A stretch of DNA of 64,000 nucleotides from Treponema sp. (GCA_017449285.1 JAFSJX010000059.1:1-64000), one strand, 5' to 3'; positions 8,431-17,042 are shown, numbered from the stretch's first letter. The notes: generated from the letters alone by a model not told the origin. A program made the numbers and translations.

Positions 8431-10755
8431 TTATTCCCGCGCTCCCTTCAATTCTTTTTTCCGCACATACATGCGGGTGTCTGCGCGTTCAAAAACCGTT
8501 GCTATCGAAAGGTCTTTGCCCAAAATGTATTCAGCCATACCAGCCGCCACGATGACCCCGCCTGTATTGCTGTTGCTCTCGGACTGTCTGTTCAGTTCTG
8601 CCATCAATGATTCGCGAATGTCATAGTCGCCGCTTGTCAACACAGCAACAAATTCATCACCGCCGATACGGAACACCGGACTATGCTTAAAAAGCACACA
8701 AATCATGCGGCAGGCAGCCTTGATATATTCATCGCCGGCTTTGTGTCCCTTGTTGTCGTTGACCCATTTGAGTCCGTTCACATCGCAGACGACAACTGCA
8801 AATTTGTCCAGTTCTCCACTTGAAAGTCGTGAGTTTATGTGCGCCTCGTATTCCGTAAAGGCATGCTTGTTCTTCACGCCCGTCATGGAATCCGTTTTTG
8901 CCATATTGTGGGCCTTGCCTAACTCTTTGGCATGAGACTCCTCTCGTTTTTTTTGAATCATAAAACTGCTGACAAGCATCGTAATTGAGAGGATAAACAG
9001 CGCAATGACAATGAATGAGTTTTTGACATTGGCAGCGTGTATTGAATTCATCGCCAGACGCAAGTATTCTTCATTTCCCTTGGTGTAGGCTTCCGAATTC
9101 TCCATTCCGTTGAAAAAAAGATAAATGCGTTGCGTCACTTCGGCAACAACCTTTTGGTCTGAGCGGTTCATCCAAATGAGCGACAAAATCAGGACAAACG
9201 TTATCAACGCCACCCAAACGGTCACTGAATTTCCGAATTTGCCAGTGCGGTCACGTTTTATGATATGGTGGAACACCACGAATCCCAATATCGCCCAAAC
9301 CGTGAACAACAAATGCGCTTCGGAGCTGATTGCATTTTTAGTAAGCGGATTTGGCGCAATGAGGAAAAAACCGAACAAGAACATGAGGATAATGCCGACC
9401 ATACCGAAGAACATTTCCAGTTTTTTTCCCTCGGAACGGGCAAATTTCCACACTGACCAGGACAAAAATCCGTAAATGATTACCGCACCGATGGTCGTCA
9501 CATCTACAATCCAGCCGATTGCGGCTCGCCCCACAAAGGGGATGAACAAAGATATAATCGTCACAACACGCACGGCATTCTCTGGAATATGCGCCTTGTT
9601 CAACTGGGCGTACCGGACAGGAATCACGTCATCTTTGGCAACGGCATACAAAAGGCGGCTGAGCGCGACCATGTTTCCGATGAGGCTCGTTATTATCAGC
9701 GCAAGCAAAGCCAGCATCAGCATAACGGTTCCCGCAGAACCCAAATAGTAGTTTGCCGCATAGAACGGAGGCAATGACTTTATTCCCTGCAAGTTGCCAA
9801 GGTCTTTCAAGTATGAAATCCAACTGTCATATTCAGGGGGATAGGCAGAAACAGAAAGCAAAATGACAAAAACATAGAGAACGGTTGCCGTCAGCACTGC
9901 GCACGTCAAAACACGGAATGATTTCCGATGCAGAAAAGAAAATCCTTCAACAGAATGGGAGATGCTTTCAAATCCTATGAAAGCCCATGGAGACACAACG
10001 GCAATAAAGCAGATGCTGGAAAAAGTATTTGTATCAGGAACATTTGTCGGCGAAAAAACAAAACTTGTGCCCGAGTGATGGAACATCGCATAGAAAAAGC
10101 AAAAGCTTATCGTCACCGTGAAGAGCAAAACCAAAAAGAATACAAACTGAGAGACTCGCCGCTTGCTTTTTCCGCACATAATCCCCGTCAAGATGATTGC
10201 ACCGGCTGAAAGCAAAGCCTCGCCCAAATAGACTTCATACCCAAAGATGGTATAGAGTCGCCCGACACAGAAGATATTTCCCAGAAAATACCGTGCGAAA
10301 AGCGGAATGCTTGTTGCGTTTGCCCAAAAAATTGCGACATAGGCGAGACTTAGAAACCATGCGCTTAAAAAACCGTAATCATATCCCAACAGGTTCTTTG
10401 CATAACAGTATACGCCACCCGCACGGGGAAAACAGTTCATCATGTAGTGGTAGTTTCTGGCAATAACAAGCATTACCAGTGCGCCAACAACAAGCCCGAC
10501 CACGCTCCAAATCGGACCTGCATGGAGCAGATACACTGTTCCTGTGACGACAAAAGCCCCCCAGCCGATGGTCGTACCCAGCGACAACGCCCATGCCGTC
10601 CTTGGCGACAGGTACATAAGAAGTTTGTTCTGATTTGCCGTTTCTTTATCTTCCAAAAACGCACCCCGCTTTCTGTAATCATTATACTCCACTTTTTGCG
10701 AACGCACAAGAAAAAATATCCATACCACCCATACCACCAGGGCAGGTAACGCCAT
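8431..10755 (-). CDS. APC-family permease fused to GGDEF diguanylate cyclase
   Basis: 774 residues. Residues 1 to about 500 form an amino acid/polyamine/organocation (APC) permease core with many hydrophobic helices and the family-like start LSLGTTIGWGAFVVTG. Further helices follow, one of them (FIVIALFILSITMLVSSFMI) leading through a short linker into a C-terminal GGDEF domain: TDSMTGVKNKHAF, DVNGLKWVNDNKGHKAGDEY, then the intact active-site RIGGDEFVAVL near residue 698. No RxxD product-inhibition site stands before GGDEF. The likely role is c-di-GMP synthesis controlled by an amino-acid-like ligand or its transport. I chose ATG 10755 because it has an AAAGGGA ribosome site; a longer reading would run through the divergent tetR gene. 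Confidence 0.88.
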   Translation of the reverse strand: MALPALVVWVVWIFFLVRSQKVEYNDYRKRGAFLEDKETANQNKLLMYLSPRTAWALSLGTTIGWGAFVVTGTVYLLHAGPIWSVVGLVVGALVMLVIARNYHYMMNCFPRAGGVYCYAKNLLGYDYGFLSAWFLSLAYVAIFWANATSIPLFARYFLGNIFCVGRLYTIFGYEVYLGEALLSAGAIILTGIMCGKSKRRVSQFVFFLVLLFTVTISFCFFYAMFHHSGTSFVFSPTNVPDTNTFSSICFIAVVSPWAFIGFESISHSVEGFSFLHRKSFRVLTCAVLTATVLYVFVILLSVSAYPPEYDSWISYLKDLGNLQGIKSLPPFYAANYYLGSAGTVMLMLALLALIITSLIGNMVALSRLLYAVAKDDVIPVRYAQLNKAHIPENAVRVVTIISLFIPFVGRAAIGWIVDVTTIGAVIIYGFLSWSVWKFARSEGKKLEMFFGMVGIILMFLFGFFLIAPNPLTKNAISSEAHLLFTVWAILGFVVFHHIIKRDRTGKFGNSVTVWVALITFVLILSLIWMNRSDQKVVAEVTQRIYLFFNGMENSEAYTKGNEEYLRLAMNSIHAANVKNSFIVIALFILSITMLVSSFMIQKKREESHAKELGKAHNMAKTDSMTGVKNKHAFTEYEAHINSRLSSGELDKFAVVVCDVNGLKWVNDNKGHKAGDEYIKAACRMICVLFKHSPVFRIGGDEFVAVLTSGDYDIRESLMAELNRQSESNSNTGGVIVAAGMAEYILGKDLSIATVFERADTRMYVRKKELKGARE

Positions 10756-10806
10756 TCCCTTTAAAATCCTCTGCAAAAATTCCCGAAAATGTGCTATACT
10801 TTCCCT

Positions 10807-11361
10807 ATGCAGATTCGCCAGACCACAGAGGAACTTATCGCCGCGTCGTTCATGGAGCTTGCCGAAACAAAGCCTATCGACAAAATCACCGTGCGAGAGA
10901 TCGCTTCGAACTGTGGCATATCCACCGTCACCTTCTACAATCACTTCCGCGACAAATATGAGCTGCTTGTCTGGATTTATGTGAACCAGGCGGTCAACAT
11001 CATGAAAAAAATCGGCACGGACGGCTACAACTGGCGCGATACGATATATGATGTGGTGAATTTTTTCTTCGAGAACCGCAATTTCCTGCTGAACGCACTC
11101 CGCCACACGAGCGGGCATGATTCTTTTGTTTCTCGCATGGAAAAAATCAACATCGGCATACTTACCGCCGAGGTAAAAAAATCGCTCGGCTCAAAGCCTC
11201 TGACCACGGAACTTGATTATGACCTCAGAATCTATTGCTACGGCACAATGCAGGTTCTGTTCGACTGGCTCACCTCAGAAAATTCCATCCCACCTGCCGA
11301 CATCGCCCGCATTATGGAAAAAAGCCTTCCGTCCCCGCTCGCGCCGTATCTGGGGGGCTAG
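10807..11361 (+). CDS. TetR/AcrR-family transcriptional regulator
   Basis: 184 residues. The N-terminal helix-turn-helix is typical (KITVREIASNCGISTVTFYNHFRDKYEL, split as ITVREIASNCGIS and TVTFYNHFRDKYELL). The C-terminal ligand domain is not recognised. It is divergent from the permease-GGDEF gene with only 51 bases between the starts, so it probably controls that gene and itself. A TGTGCTATACT extended -10 (TATACT at 10795-10800) stands exactly six bases before this ATG, which argues for 10807 as the start of a leaderless mRNA; an ATG at 10789 is the alternative. Confidence 0.85.
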   Translation: MQIRQTTEELIAASFMELAETKPIDKITVREIASNCGISTVTFYNHFRDKYELLVWIYVNQAVNIMKKIGTDGYNWRDTIYDVVNFFFENRNFLLNALRHTSGHDSFVSRMEKINIGILTAEVKKSLGSKPLTTELDYDLRIYCYGTMQVLFDWLTSENSIPPADIARIMEKSLPSPLAPYLGG

Positions 11362-11430
11362 AAGGGGAAAGCCTTCCCCTGGCTCGCACTTCGTTGCTCG
11401 CCACCCCTTCTAACGGGGGCCAGCCCCCGT
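11361..11430. repeat. GC-rich palindromic intergenic element
   Basis: Nested inverted repeats: GAAGGGG (11361-11367) with CCCCTTC (11404-11410), AGGGGAA with TTCCCCT (11363-11380), and ACGGGGGC-ca-GCCCCCGT (11413-11430). The CTAACG joint between them also occurs in the elements at 18061, 23680 and, reversed, 14900. It contrasts with the AT-rich island that starts just after it. Confidence 0.55.
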
Positions 11431-11489
11431 AACGCCCCCAATGTCTTACTGATGATTTTTTATCCAATCATCACAAAAAAAAGGCTTTC

Positions 11490-12095
11490 CTACAACAGCC
11501 TGTACAATTGCATCAATTCTTTCTTATCTTTTGACAGCACTTCATTATCAAGAATTGAAAATCCATTTGCTTTATAAAAATCAATAAGTTTTGGTTCTTT
11601 TTCACATTCCAAAAATACAGTTTTACCGCTCAAAAAGGAAAGAACATCTTTTACCTGCCTCAAGGTAATTGCCATCAACTCTGAACCAGAAATTGATGAA
11701 GAATCAGCGTTAAAATTCCTTCCGAACTGAGCTATAAGTATCGCAGGAACTTTATAGGAATCCGAATCTTCGTCATAATAGCCGAATCTGCTGATTACTT
11801 TTTCTGTAGATTTTGACAGCGAAACTGTCTTTAATGTCAGCATTTTCATAGCAAGCGAAAAATATCCAACCAAGTCAATTTCAACAGGATTCCTTTCGAT
11901 GTAAACAAGATAGGTTGTCGCTGTGTTGAGTTTTGTAGCTTGAACAGACTTAGTTTTTAAAAATTTTTCAACATCTTTGTTAGGTGACTCAAAAGTTTCT
12001 GCAGTCAAATCGAAATACTCCTCGCCGTTTTCCATAGCGAGAAGTTCTGAAATACGCTGAATTTTATAGTCAGTTTTATTTGCCAAGTTTTGCAT
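11490..12095 (-). CDS. GNAT-family acetyltransferase, probable toxin
   Basis: 201 residues. A GNAT fold is suggested by LVGYFSLAMK (the central strand), LIAQFGRNFN, and the late strands TVFLECEKEPKLIDFYKANGF, split as VFLECEKEPKLI and DFYKANGF. Proteins of this size paired with a short overlapping upstream gene are often type II toxins that acetylate aminoacyl-tRNA. The start overlaps the upstream small gene by 20 bases, as in toxin-antitoxin operons. I infer a toxin from the arrangement; a non-toxin acetyltransferase is possible. Confidence 0.65.
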   Translation of the reverse strand: MQNLANKTDYKIQRISELLAMENGEEYFDLTAETFESPNKDVEKFLKTKSVQATKLNTATTYLVYIERNPVEIDLVGYFSLAMKMLTLKTVSLSKSTEKVISRFGYYDEDSDSYKVPAILIAQFGRNFNADSSSISGSELMAITLRQVKDVLSFLSGKTVFLECEKEPKLIDFYKANGFSILDNEVLSKDKKELMQLYRLL

Positions 12096-12255
12096 TTATG
12101 ATTTTAGCCATCTGTTCCCTAGAAATAGAAGAAACAGAAACTTCTTTGATAGGCTGAGGAGGATTTTTGAGTGAATCGGCAAACAATTTAACAAAAGCGT
12201 CAGCTTCTTTCTTTGAGTTGATGACAAATGATTTTTTCAAACTTGAAGTAGCCAT
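12076..12255 (-). CDS. Small antitoxin-like protein upstream of GNAT gene
   Basis: 59 residues starting MATSSLKKSFVINSKKEADA and ending NAKLGK. The N-terminal FVINSKKEADAFVKLF part looks like a short DNA-binding or dimerisation element; the C-terminal SVSSISREQMAKIINAKLG would be the toxin-binding tail. A strong GGAGG ribosome site stands 5 bases before the ATG. The stop lies 20 bases inside the GNAT gene, so the pair is translationally coupled. It fits the antitoxin slot, but I see no named family. Confidence 0.6.
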   Translation of the reverse strand: MATSSLKKSFVINSKKEADAFVKLFADSLKNPPQPIKEVSVSSISREQMAKIINAKLGK

Positions 12256-12640
12256 AAAATACCTCCATAAAAAGTTAAGAAGAGTGTTTCAACACTCGAT
12301 TGACTTTTTATGCCACTTCGTAATGAAATGAGAAGTGGCATTCAATAAGCAAGTTTGCATCGTAAACTTGTCAAGAAAAAAAACTGGCGATATTTTGACA
12401 GTTTTTTTCTCTACCTCCTTGACTTAATCTAAGTAGAATATACTATGAATTTGGTGAGCCGTCAATTGATTGATTCGACTTGGTGATAGGACTCTTTACC
12501 GCGTATAAAAAACTAAGACCGACCACAAAAAGCGGGCGATCTTTTCTTAAAGTTCATCTCTTTACGGATTGAAACCGCAGGTTAATGGAGACCTTCTAAA
12601 ATTGAATATAATGCAGAATCGGGGTGAAGTCAAGGGAATT
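12256..12640. other. Hairpin-rich non-coding stretch in the AT-rich island
   Basis: No plausible gene. From 12269 to 12408 four hairpins stand in a row: GAGTGTT/AACACTC (12282-12297) inside AAAAAGT/ACTTTTT, TGCCACTTC/GAAGTGGCA (12311-12340), CAAGTTT/AAACTTG (12350-12370), and AAAAAAACTG/CAGTTTTTTT (12377-12408), which can terminate either strand. A possible promoter follows (TTGACT 12419-12424, 16 bases, TACTAT 12441-12446). The rest, 12450-12640, shows nothing clear beyond a weak hairpin near 12515-12540 that may end the minus-strand gene. Confidence 0.5.
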
Positions 12641-13656
12641 TTACCATTCAACTAATTCTTTAAACAACTCTGGAAGTTTCTCCACATCAATAATATATTG
12701 CTGTGAAGTTTCTGGAAGCCGATTATTATATGACAAAGCCCACAATACAGGTTCGTTGCTTTCGGTAAATCTTCCGCCAAGTTCAGTTATCAAATCTGCA
12801 ATTTTTCTGCCACACAGATTGTTTCATTTTCATCGATTCTATATAACGAAAATATATTTTCAAGTACTTCCAGTGCAACAGCATATCCTAAACTATCTTT
12901 CGTTGTGGCATACTGAGCAGCACATAAATCGCACCACTGCCCGATTCGATTTCTTTCATCAACAAGTACGCCCCAGTTTTCAGAAAGCGTTTGAATTGGA
13001 GTTTCCGCCAAAGTTTCTTGGATTAAATCCTTGTATTTTTGGATGCGTCCAAAAGCTGCAGGCATCTTAACAAGCACACCTGTTCTTAAAGGCAAATCAA
13101 CTTTTCCACCTGCAGAAAACATATCACGGAACGATGGATTTATGATTCCATATCTGGTAAGCATAAAAAGTGAAGAATTGTTGTATTTATCGATACTGTT
13201 ACCTAAAATTTCAGGAAACATGGCATAAAGTAAAACCCTGATTCTTTCTTTTTCTTCGATGTCGAGCGTTGAAAATAACCTTACCGTTGGAGCTGTACTT
13301 TCTTCAATAGAATCCGTTGCCCACCACAAACGCTCGCCTGGTTTTAGTTTTGACTTATAATATTTTGAAACAGGTTCAACAGGATTTTCAAGGTTGCGAA
13401 GTTCATCATACGACATTCCGATTTTGTCAAAAATCGTTTCGCCTTTTTTAAGCTCCATATCAATCCGATAGCGTGGGTAATGCGTAACGGCAATATCAGA
13501 CAGACATTCTTCATACGGTCGTGAGCGGAATTCTACAGGACTTCCCAATTTTCCAAAAGTCATGAAAATACGCTTGATGTTCATGTCACGCGTAGATTCA
13601 AGAATGCTTGAACCTGTGGAAGTCCAGTGATTTTTTATCGTGCTTTTTACTTCCAC
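12641..13656 (-). pseudogene. Restriction-endonuclease-like gene, truncated and frameshifted
   Basis: The first frame encodes about 288 residues from a GTG at 13656 to a stop at 12790. It begins with VEVKSTIKNHWTSTG, which resembles the catalytic strand of a PD-(D/E)xK nuclease (E-V-K). In another frame from about 12825 the protein continues as GRKIADLITELGGRF...LPELFKELVEW to a stop at 12641, so one frame change near 12810-12835 breaks the gene. The reading also continues upstream of 13656 (RINDFYGVEVK) without a start codon, so the N-terminus appears lost against the HNH gene. I infer a decayed type II-like endonuclease; a sequencing error in the A5 run near 12808 could explain the frame change. 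Confidence 0.55.
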
Positions 13657-13682
13657 ACCATAAAAGTCGTTGATTCTAGATT

Positions 13683-14429
13683 TTATGCCATAAAATAATG
13701 CTCTATGTGATATTGTAAGAATTTTTGATGCTGCTCTTCTAGCTTGATTAAGCTCATATTTTCTGATAATCCTAAAGCCTCTTTGTCATGTTCATCAATA
13801 AACTTTGAGCAAAGCAATTTTCCATTTTTCGGATTGAAAGCAATATAACCTTTGTCAAACAATTTATCGTAATTCGGAAGAAGCAGAAGCCCATTATATA
13901 ATTCAAGTCTTTCTGCATTAGTTGAATCACGCCAGGCTTTAATATGAGAAGCAACTAATATGCTTACCATTGGAATTCGGGTTAATGCACAACCACCCCA
14001 ATATTCTATCAATCTACTTCTAAATTTTCCTTGTCCAACTCGCGCCTGTATTACTTGCTCTTTTTCAGTTTCATTTAGTTTAGAATCATTTTTTGTGTCT
14101 TCAATATCTGACAACAAGCTATCAGCCAATTTCTTTTTGTAATCAGACTTTATGAAATCAAGAAACTTATTAAGGCCCGATTTAAAATCCCCGATTGCAT
14201 GGGAAGTGGCATATACGGTTCGTAATTTAATTTTTTCTTTTTCCTGTTCTAAAATATTTTGTATTACTTCTAAAGTAAGATTTTCATCAAGCGGATAATC
14301 TTTTGCCAAAAATTTTAACCTAGTAACATAATCATGACTTGCTTTTTGTGAAAGGTTTCCATCCGTAACCATATAATGATAAAAATCTGCCTGTAGTTCT
14401 AAAAATTTCTGTAAATATATCTGATTCAT
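13683..14429 (-). CDS. HNH endonuclease
   Basis: 248 residues. The N-terminal two-thirds is helical and unrecognised. The C-terminal part carries an HNH_2-type nuclease: GGCALTRIPMVSILVASHIK, then W, NGLLLLPNYDKLFDKGYIAF. The key His of ASHIK and the Asn of NGLLL are present; the usual HD before LFD is YD here, so activity may be altered. Proteins of this type occur as restriction endonucleases. It is divergent from an XRE regulator (120 bases apart) and followed directly by the broken nuclease gene; no methyltransferase is near. Confidence 0.75.
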   Translation of the reverse strand: MNQIYLQKFLELQADFYHYMVTDGNLSQKASHDYVTRLKFLAKDYPLDENLTLEVIQNILEQEKEKIKLRTVYATSHAIGDFKSGLNKFLDFIKSDYKKKLADSLLSDIEDTKNDSKLNETEKEQVIQARVGQGKFRSRLIEYWGGCALTRIPMVSILVASHIKAWRDSTNAERLELYNGLLLLPNYDKLFDKGYIAFNPKNGKLLCSKFIDEHDKEALGLSENMSLIKLEEQHQKFLQYHIEHYFMA

Positions 14430-14549
14430 AATAGCCTCGGTTATTCAATATTGCTATAAAACTATTTTTTCCTCAAGCATCTACATTCTATTATCGGGAA
14501 TATTCCAAGAATCCGCGTAAAAATTGGATTTATCCTTGATTATTTATGT

Positions 14550-14894
14550 ATGAACTTTTGGGAACGAGTGAATGATTTATTGGAGAGAAACGACATCAAC
14601 AAGAAAACGCTTGCGGCCGATGCAGGCTTTGATGCTTCAAATATCACGAAAGGCATAAAAAATAATAATATTCCATCTGGCGAAACTGCGGTAAAAATTG
14701 CAGAGAGGCTTGGTGTAACTGTAGAATATTTGGTGACAGGAAAAGACAGCCTGACTAATAATGCCAATATAGGAAAGATTGTATATTTATACCAGAAATA
14801 TCATACGGTGATAGATACTTTGGAGAAGCTTCCTAATCCGAAGCAGAGAAGTGTCATGCGAATTGTTGAAGAATGTGGAGAATTGGGAAAGTGA
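14550..14894 (+). CDS. XRE/Cro-CI family regulator
   Basis: 114 residues with a helix-turn-helix at about 18-62 (KKTLAADAGFDASNITKGIK, then IPSGETAVKIAERLGVTVEY). The C-terminal half has a helix ending NPKQRSVMRIVEECGELGK. It is divergent from the HNH gene, as controller genes of restriction or phage systems often are. No clear ribosome site is seen. The target is not known; the 14430-14549 gap is the natural place for an operator. Confidence 0.8.
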   Translation: MNFWERVNDLLERNDINKKTLAADAGFDASNITKGIKNNNIPSGETAVKIAERLGVTVEYLVTGKDSLTNNANIGKIVYLYQKYHTVIDTLEKLPNPKQRSVMRIVEECGELGK

Positions 14895-14899
14895 TTTTT

Positions 14900-15015
14900 C
14901 TGCGTTAGGGCATGAAGCACCTGCGAAGCAGTTCCGAAGCGAATGAAATGAGCGTAGGAATGAGCGGTAGCGAAGTGCGTAACGCCCGACCCGCCGTCAG
15001 GTGGGGAACGCCCAG
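14900..15015. repeat. GC-rich intergenic repeat element
   Basis: Lies between the XRE gene and the ferritin-like gene. It starts with GCGTTAGGGC (reverse of GCCCTAACGC) and ends with GCGTAACGCCCGACC and a GACCCGCC...GGTGGGG hairpin followed by ACGCCC. The shared TAACG joint links it to elements at 11361, 18061 and 23680. No gene is seen in 14895-15204 apart from a promoter before 15205. Confidence 0.5.
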
Positions 15016-15143
15016 ATTATAAAAAACGCTCACCCAAGAAAATCCAATCTCTCGCCCCCTGCTTGCATCGCACCTAACCGTCTGAAAATCTTTACACTTT
15101 ACCCAGAATGTAAAGCCGCTTGACATTTCTCCAAAACTATAAA

Positions 15144-15171
15144 TTGCCTTTACGCCATTCCGTGCTAGAAT
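15144..15171 (+). promoter_or_regulatory. Promoter of ferritin-like operon
   Basis: TTGCCT at 15144-15149, a 16-base spacer, and an extended -10 TGcTAGAAT ending at 15171, 33 bases before the start codon of the ferritin-like gene. Confidence 0.5.
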
Positions 15172-15204
15172 CAAACTATAGACACTATTTTTCAGGAGAT
15201 TTCT

Positions 15205-15663
15205 ATGGCAGACAAAGCAAAAATCATCGAAGGATTGCAGGTTATCGTAACGGATTTGGCACAGCAGGCGGACAGCCACGCCATTCAGTCGCGCGTGTTC
15301 GCTTCTCAGGGCTTTACCAAGCTCTCGGAAAAATACGCCGAACATGCCAGCGAGGAGCGCGAATGGGTTTCAAAATGCGCTGACCGCATCATCGACTTGG
15401 GCGGCGAGGTGAAGTGCGGTGCAAAGAAGGAAACGCCCGTCCACAAGAATCCTATCGACTGGGTAAAATACGACTTGCAGGTGTCAAAAGACGGCTTGGC
15501 GTGGCTCAAAACGCTCGCCGAAGAAGCCCGCGATGACTACGCCACTTTCGACATTCTCAAAGCCTACTATCTGGACGAGGAAGAGGACATGCACTGGGGC
15601 GAAGCGCAGCTTGAGCTTATCGACTGCATCGGCGCGCAGAACTGGATTCTGCGGCAGCTGTAA
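15205..15663 (+). CDS. Bacterioferritin/ferritin-like diiron protein
   Basis: 152 residues, close to the bacterioferritin length. The four-helix iron motifs are partly visible: YAEHASEEREWVSKCADRI (the first ExxH position reads EREW, so one His ligand is replaced by Trp) and EEDMHWGEAQLELIDCIG (E-x-x-H intact). It should store or detoxify iron and peroxide. A strong AGGAG site precedes the ATG. A small winged-helix gene and a metallo-beta-lactamase-rubredoxin gene follow within 55 bases, which points to an oxygen or iron stress operon. The altered ligand makes full ferroxidase activity uncertain. Confidence 0.75.
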   Translation: MADKAKIIEGLQVIVTDLAQQADSHAIQSRVFASQGFTKLSEKYAEHASEEREWVSKCADRIIDLGGEVKCGAKKETPVHKNPIDWVKYDLQVSKDGLAWLKTLAEEARDDYATFDILKAYYLDEEEDMHWGEAQLELIDCIGAQNWILRQL

Positions 15664-15716
15664 AGATTTCGTGCCTCCTGCACGACCGCTAACGCTGAGT
15701 TTATAAGGAGAAAACC

Positions 15717-15893
15717 ATGAACGAAAAAGAGCAGATTCTAAAGGCAATGCATGACGCGGGAGAGCCGCTGAACGCAGGAAAAATCGCCGAGCTGACAGGT
15801 CTTGAGCGAAAGATTGTTGACAAGACGATGGACGCGATGAAAAAAGACGGAAGCATCGTTTCGCCTGTGCGTTGCAAATGGCAGCCAGCATAA
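15717..15893 (+). CDS. Small winged-helix DNA-binding protein
   Basis: 58 residues beginning [20 protein letters not shown]. The pattern of helix, [25 protein letters not shown] and the wing [13 protein letters not shown] is that of a minimal winged helix. A strong ATAAGGAG site precedes the ATG. It sits between the ferritin-like gene and the rubredoxin fusion, 16 bases before the latter, and may regulate the operon. No metal-binding cluster is seen. Confidence 0.7.
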   Translation: MNEKEQILKAMHDAGEPLNAGKIAELTGLERKIVDKTMDAMKKDGSIVSPVRCKWQPA

Positions 15894-15909
15894 AAAAGCG
15901 AGGTACACA

Positions 15910-16869
15910 ATGGAAATCAAAGCAGTCAAATTCAGGAAAGACGGATTCTATTCGCAGCCGTTTGCGTTTGGTGGCGAGGAAGGAATGGAGAAGTTCGACA
16001 AGAATGTACGCTATCGCGGTAGCTTGCAGAACTATCTGATTGACACGGGAAGTGAGGTTATCCTAGTGGACACAGGATTGCCCGCAGGAACGCCGGAAGA
16101 ATCGCCCGACGAGAACAGTCCTGCATTTACGGGGGTAGATATCTGCTCTTACATGGATGCGCTCGCCGCGCTGGGCTACAAGGCGGAGCAGGTTACGAAA
16201 ATCCTTTTGACGCACAAGCACAATGACCATTCTGGAGAGCTGAAGTCTTTTCCGAACGCAAAGATTTATGTGAACGCGGACGAAATCGGCGCGGAGGAAT
16301 TGAAAGGGCTAACAAACCTTGTTCCCGTGAAATTTACGGACGGCGCATATCATAACTTCCCGGAAAGCCAGACGATTTGTGACGGCGTGCATTTCATAAA
16401 GGCGAGAGGGCATACGAACGGAAACAGCATTGTAATCGCCGAAAACGACGGACTTTTCTATATGCTGCACGGCGACATCACATATATTGACGAGGCGTTG
16501 TATCAAAACAAGCTTTCGATCGTGTTTGAAGACAAGGAAGCCGCCCGCGAAACGCTTGACCGTGTGCGCGAGTTCGTCTCGAAAAATCCTACCGTTTATT
16601 GCGGAACTCACACGCCTCAGGGCTACGAAAATCTTGAAGAAAAAAAGGTAATTGACCTTGTGAACCCGCCAGAGACAATTCCCGCAGGCGAAATCGTCTT
16701 CAAGACAGCGAGCGGAAAATACGTCTGTTCAATCTGCGGCTATGTCTACGACCCAGCTGTTGGCGACGAAAAGCAGGGCATTCCCGCAGGAACTCGCTTT
16801 GAGGACTTGCCAGCCGACTGGCATTGCCCTAGATGCAAGCAGGGGAAGGATAAGTTCAACAAGGCGTAG
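15910..16869 (+). CDS. Metallo-beta-lactamase fold protein with C-terminal rubredoxin
   Basis: 319 residues. The first 260 form a metallo-beta-lactamase domain with all metal ligands: [10 protein letters not shown] (HxHxDH), [17 protein letters not shown] and a late His in GTHTPQG. Residues about 268-315 are a rubredoxin: [10 protein letters not shown]...[11 protein letters not shown], with both CxxC pairs for one iron. There is no flavodoxin domain, so it is not a classical flavodiiron protein. An electron-transfer-linked hydrolase or oxygen-stress role is inference. It is the third gene of the ferritin-like operon. Confidence 0.85.
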   Translation: MEIKAVKFRKDGFYSQPFAFGGEEGMEKFDKNVRYRGSLQNYLIDTGSEVILVDTGLPAGTPEESPDENSPAFTGVDICSYMDALAALGYKAEQVTKILLTHKHNDHSGELKSFPNAKIYVNADEIGAEELKGLTNLVPVKFTDGAYHNFPESQTICDGVHFIKARGHTNGNSIVIAENDGLFYMLHGDITYIDEALYQNKLSIVFEDKEAARETLDRVREFVSKNPTVYCGTHTPQGYENLEEKKVIDLVNPPETIPAGEIVFKTASGKYVCSICGYVYDPAVGDEKQGIPAGTRFEDLPADWHCPRCKQGKDKFNKA

Positions 16870-16879
16870 GCAGGTAAGA

Positions 16880-16925
16880 CGGCGGTTGTTTCCCAAAGCA
16901 GAAGCGTTACTTTGGGAAGCCGCTG
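16880..16925. repeat. Palindromic intergenic element
   Basis: GCGG-ttg-TTCCCAAAG and CTTTGGGAA-GCCGC face each other across about 12 bases. It lies after the rubredoxin fusion gene and could act as a transcription terminator or mRNA-end structure. It resembles the other GC-rich hairpin elements in being strictly palindromic. Confidence 0.5.
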
Positions 16926-17013
16926 AATTCGCTCGCCGAGACAACGACATTCGCATCTATTACGATTTTCATTTAGGTCTCCGTTTTTCAGATTTCATTT
17001 CCATATTCTCCCA

Positions 17014-17042
17014 TTGACACTGGTATAACATCGTTATATATT
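17014..17042 (+). promoter_or_regulatory. Promoter of the ABC transporter operon
   Basis: TTGACA at 17014-17019, a 17-base spacer and TATATT at 17037-17042. The spacer is filled by a TetR-like operator and the expected transcription start by a second palindrome, so the promoter is probably repressed by two factors. Confidence 0.8.
17024..17038. promoter_or_regulatory. TetR-type operator copy at ABC promoter
   Basis: TATAACATCGTTATA, a perfect palindrome apart from its centre. It matches 12 of 15 positions of the operators GATAACATTGTTATC found before the RND operon (20378-20442). It lies between the -35 and -10 boxes, an ideal place for repression. Confidence 0.6.

Noticed and set aside
10756-11118. 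N-terminal extension of the permease-GGDEF protein by about 120 residues
   Set aside because: It runs antisense through the divergent tetR gene and reads like shadow sequence. The ATG at 10755 has a good ribosome site.
12256-12640. Possible CRISPR or tandem-repeat array
   Set aside because: The hairpins have different sequences and unequal spacing, with no repeated unit and no cas gene nearby.
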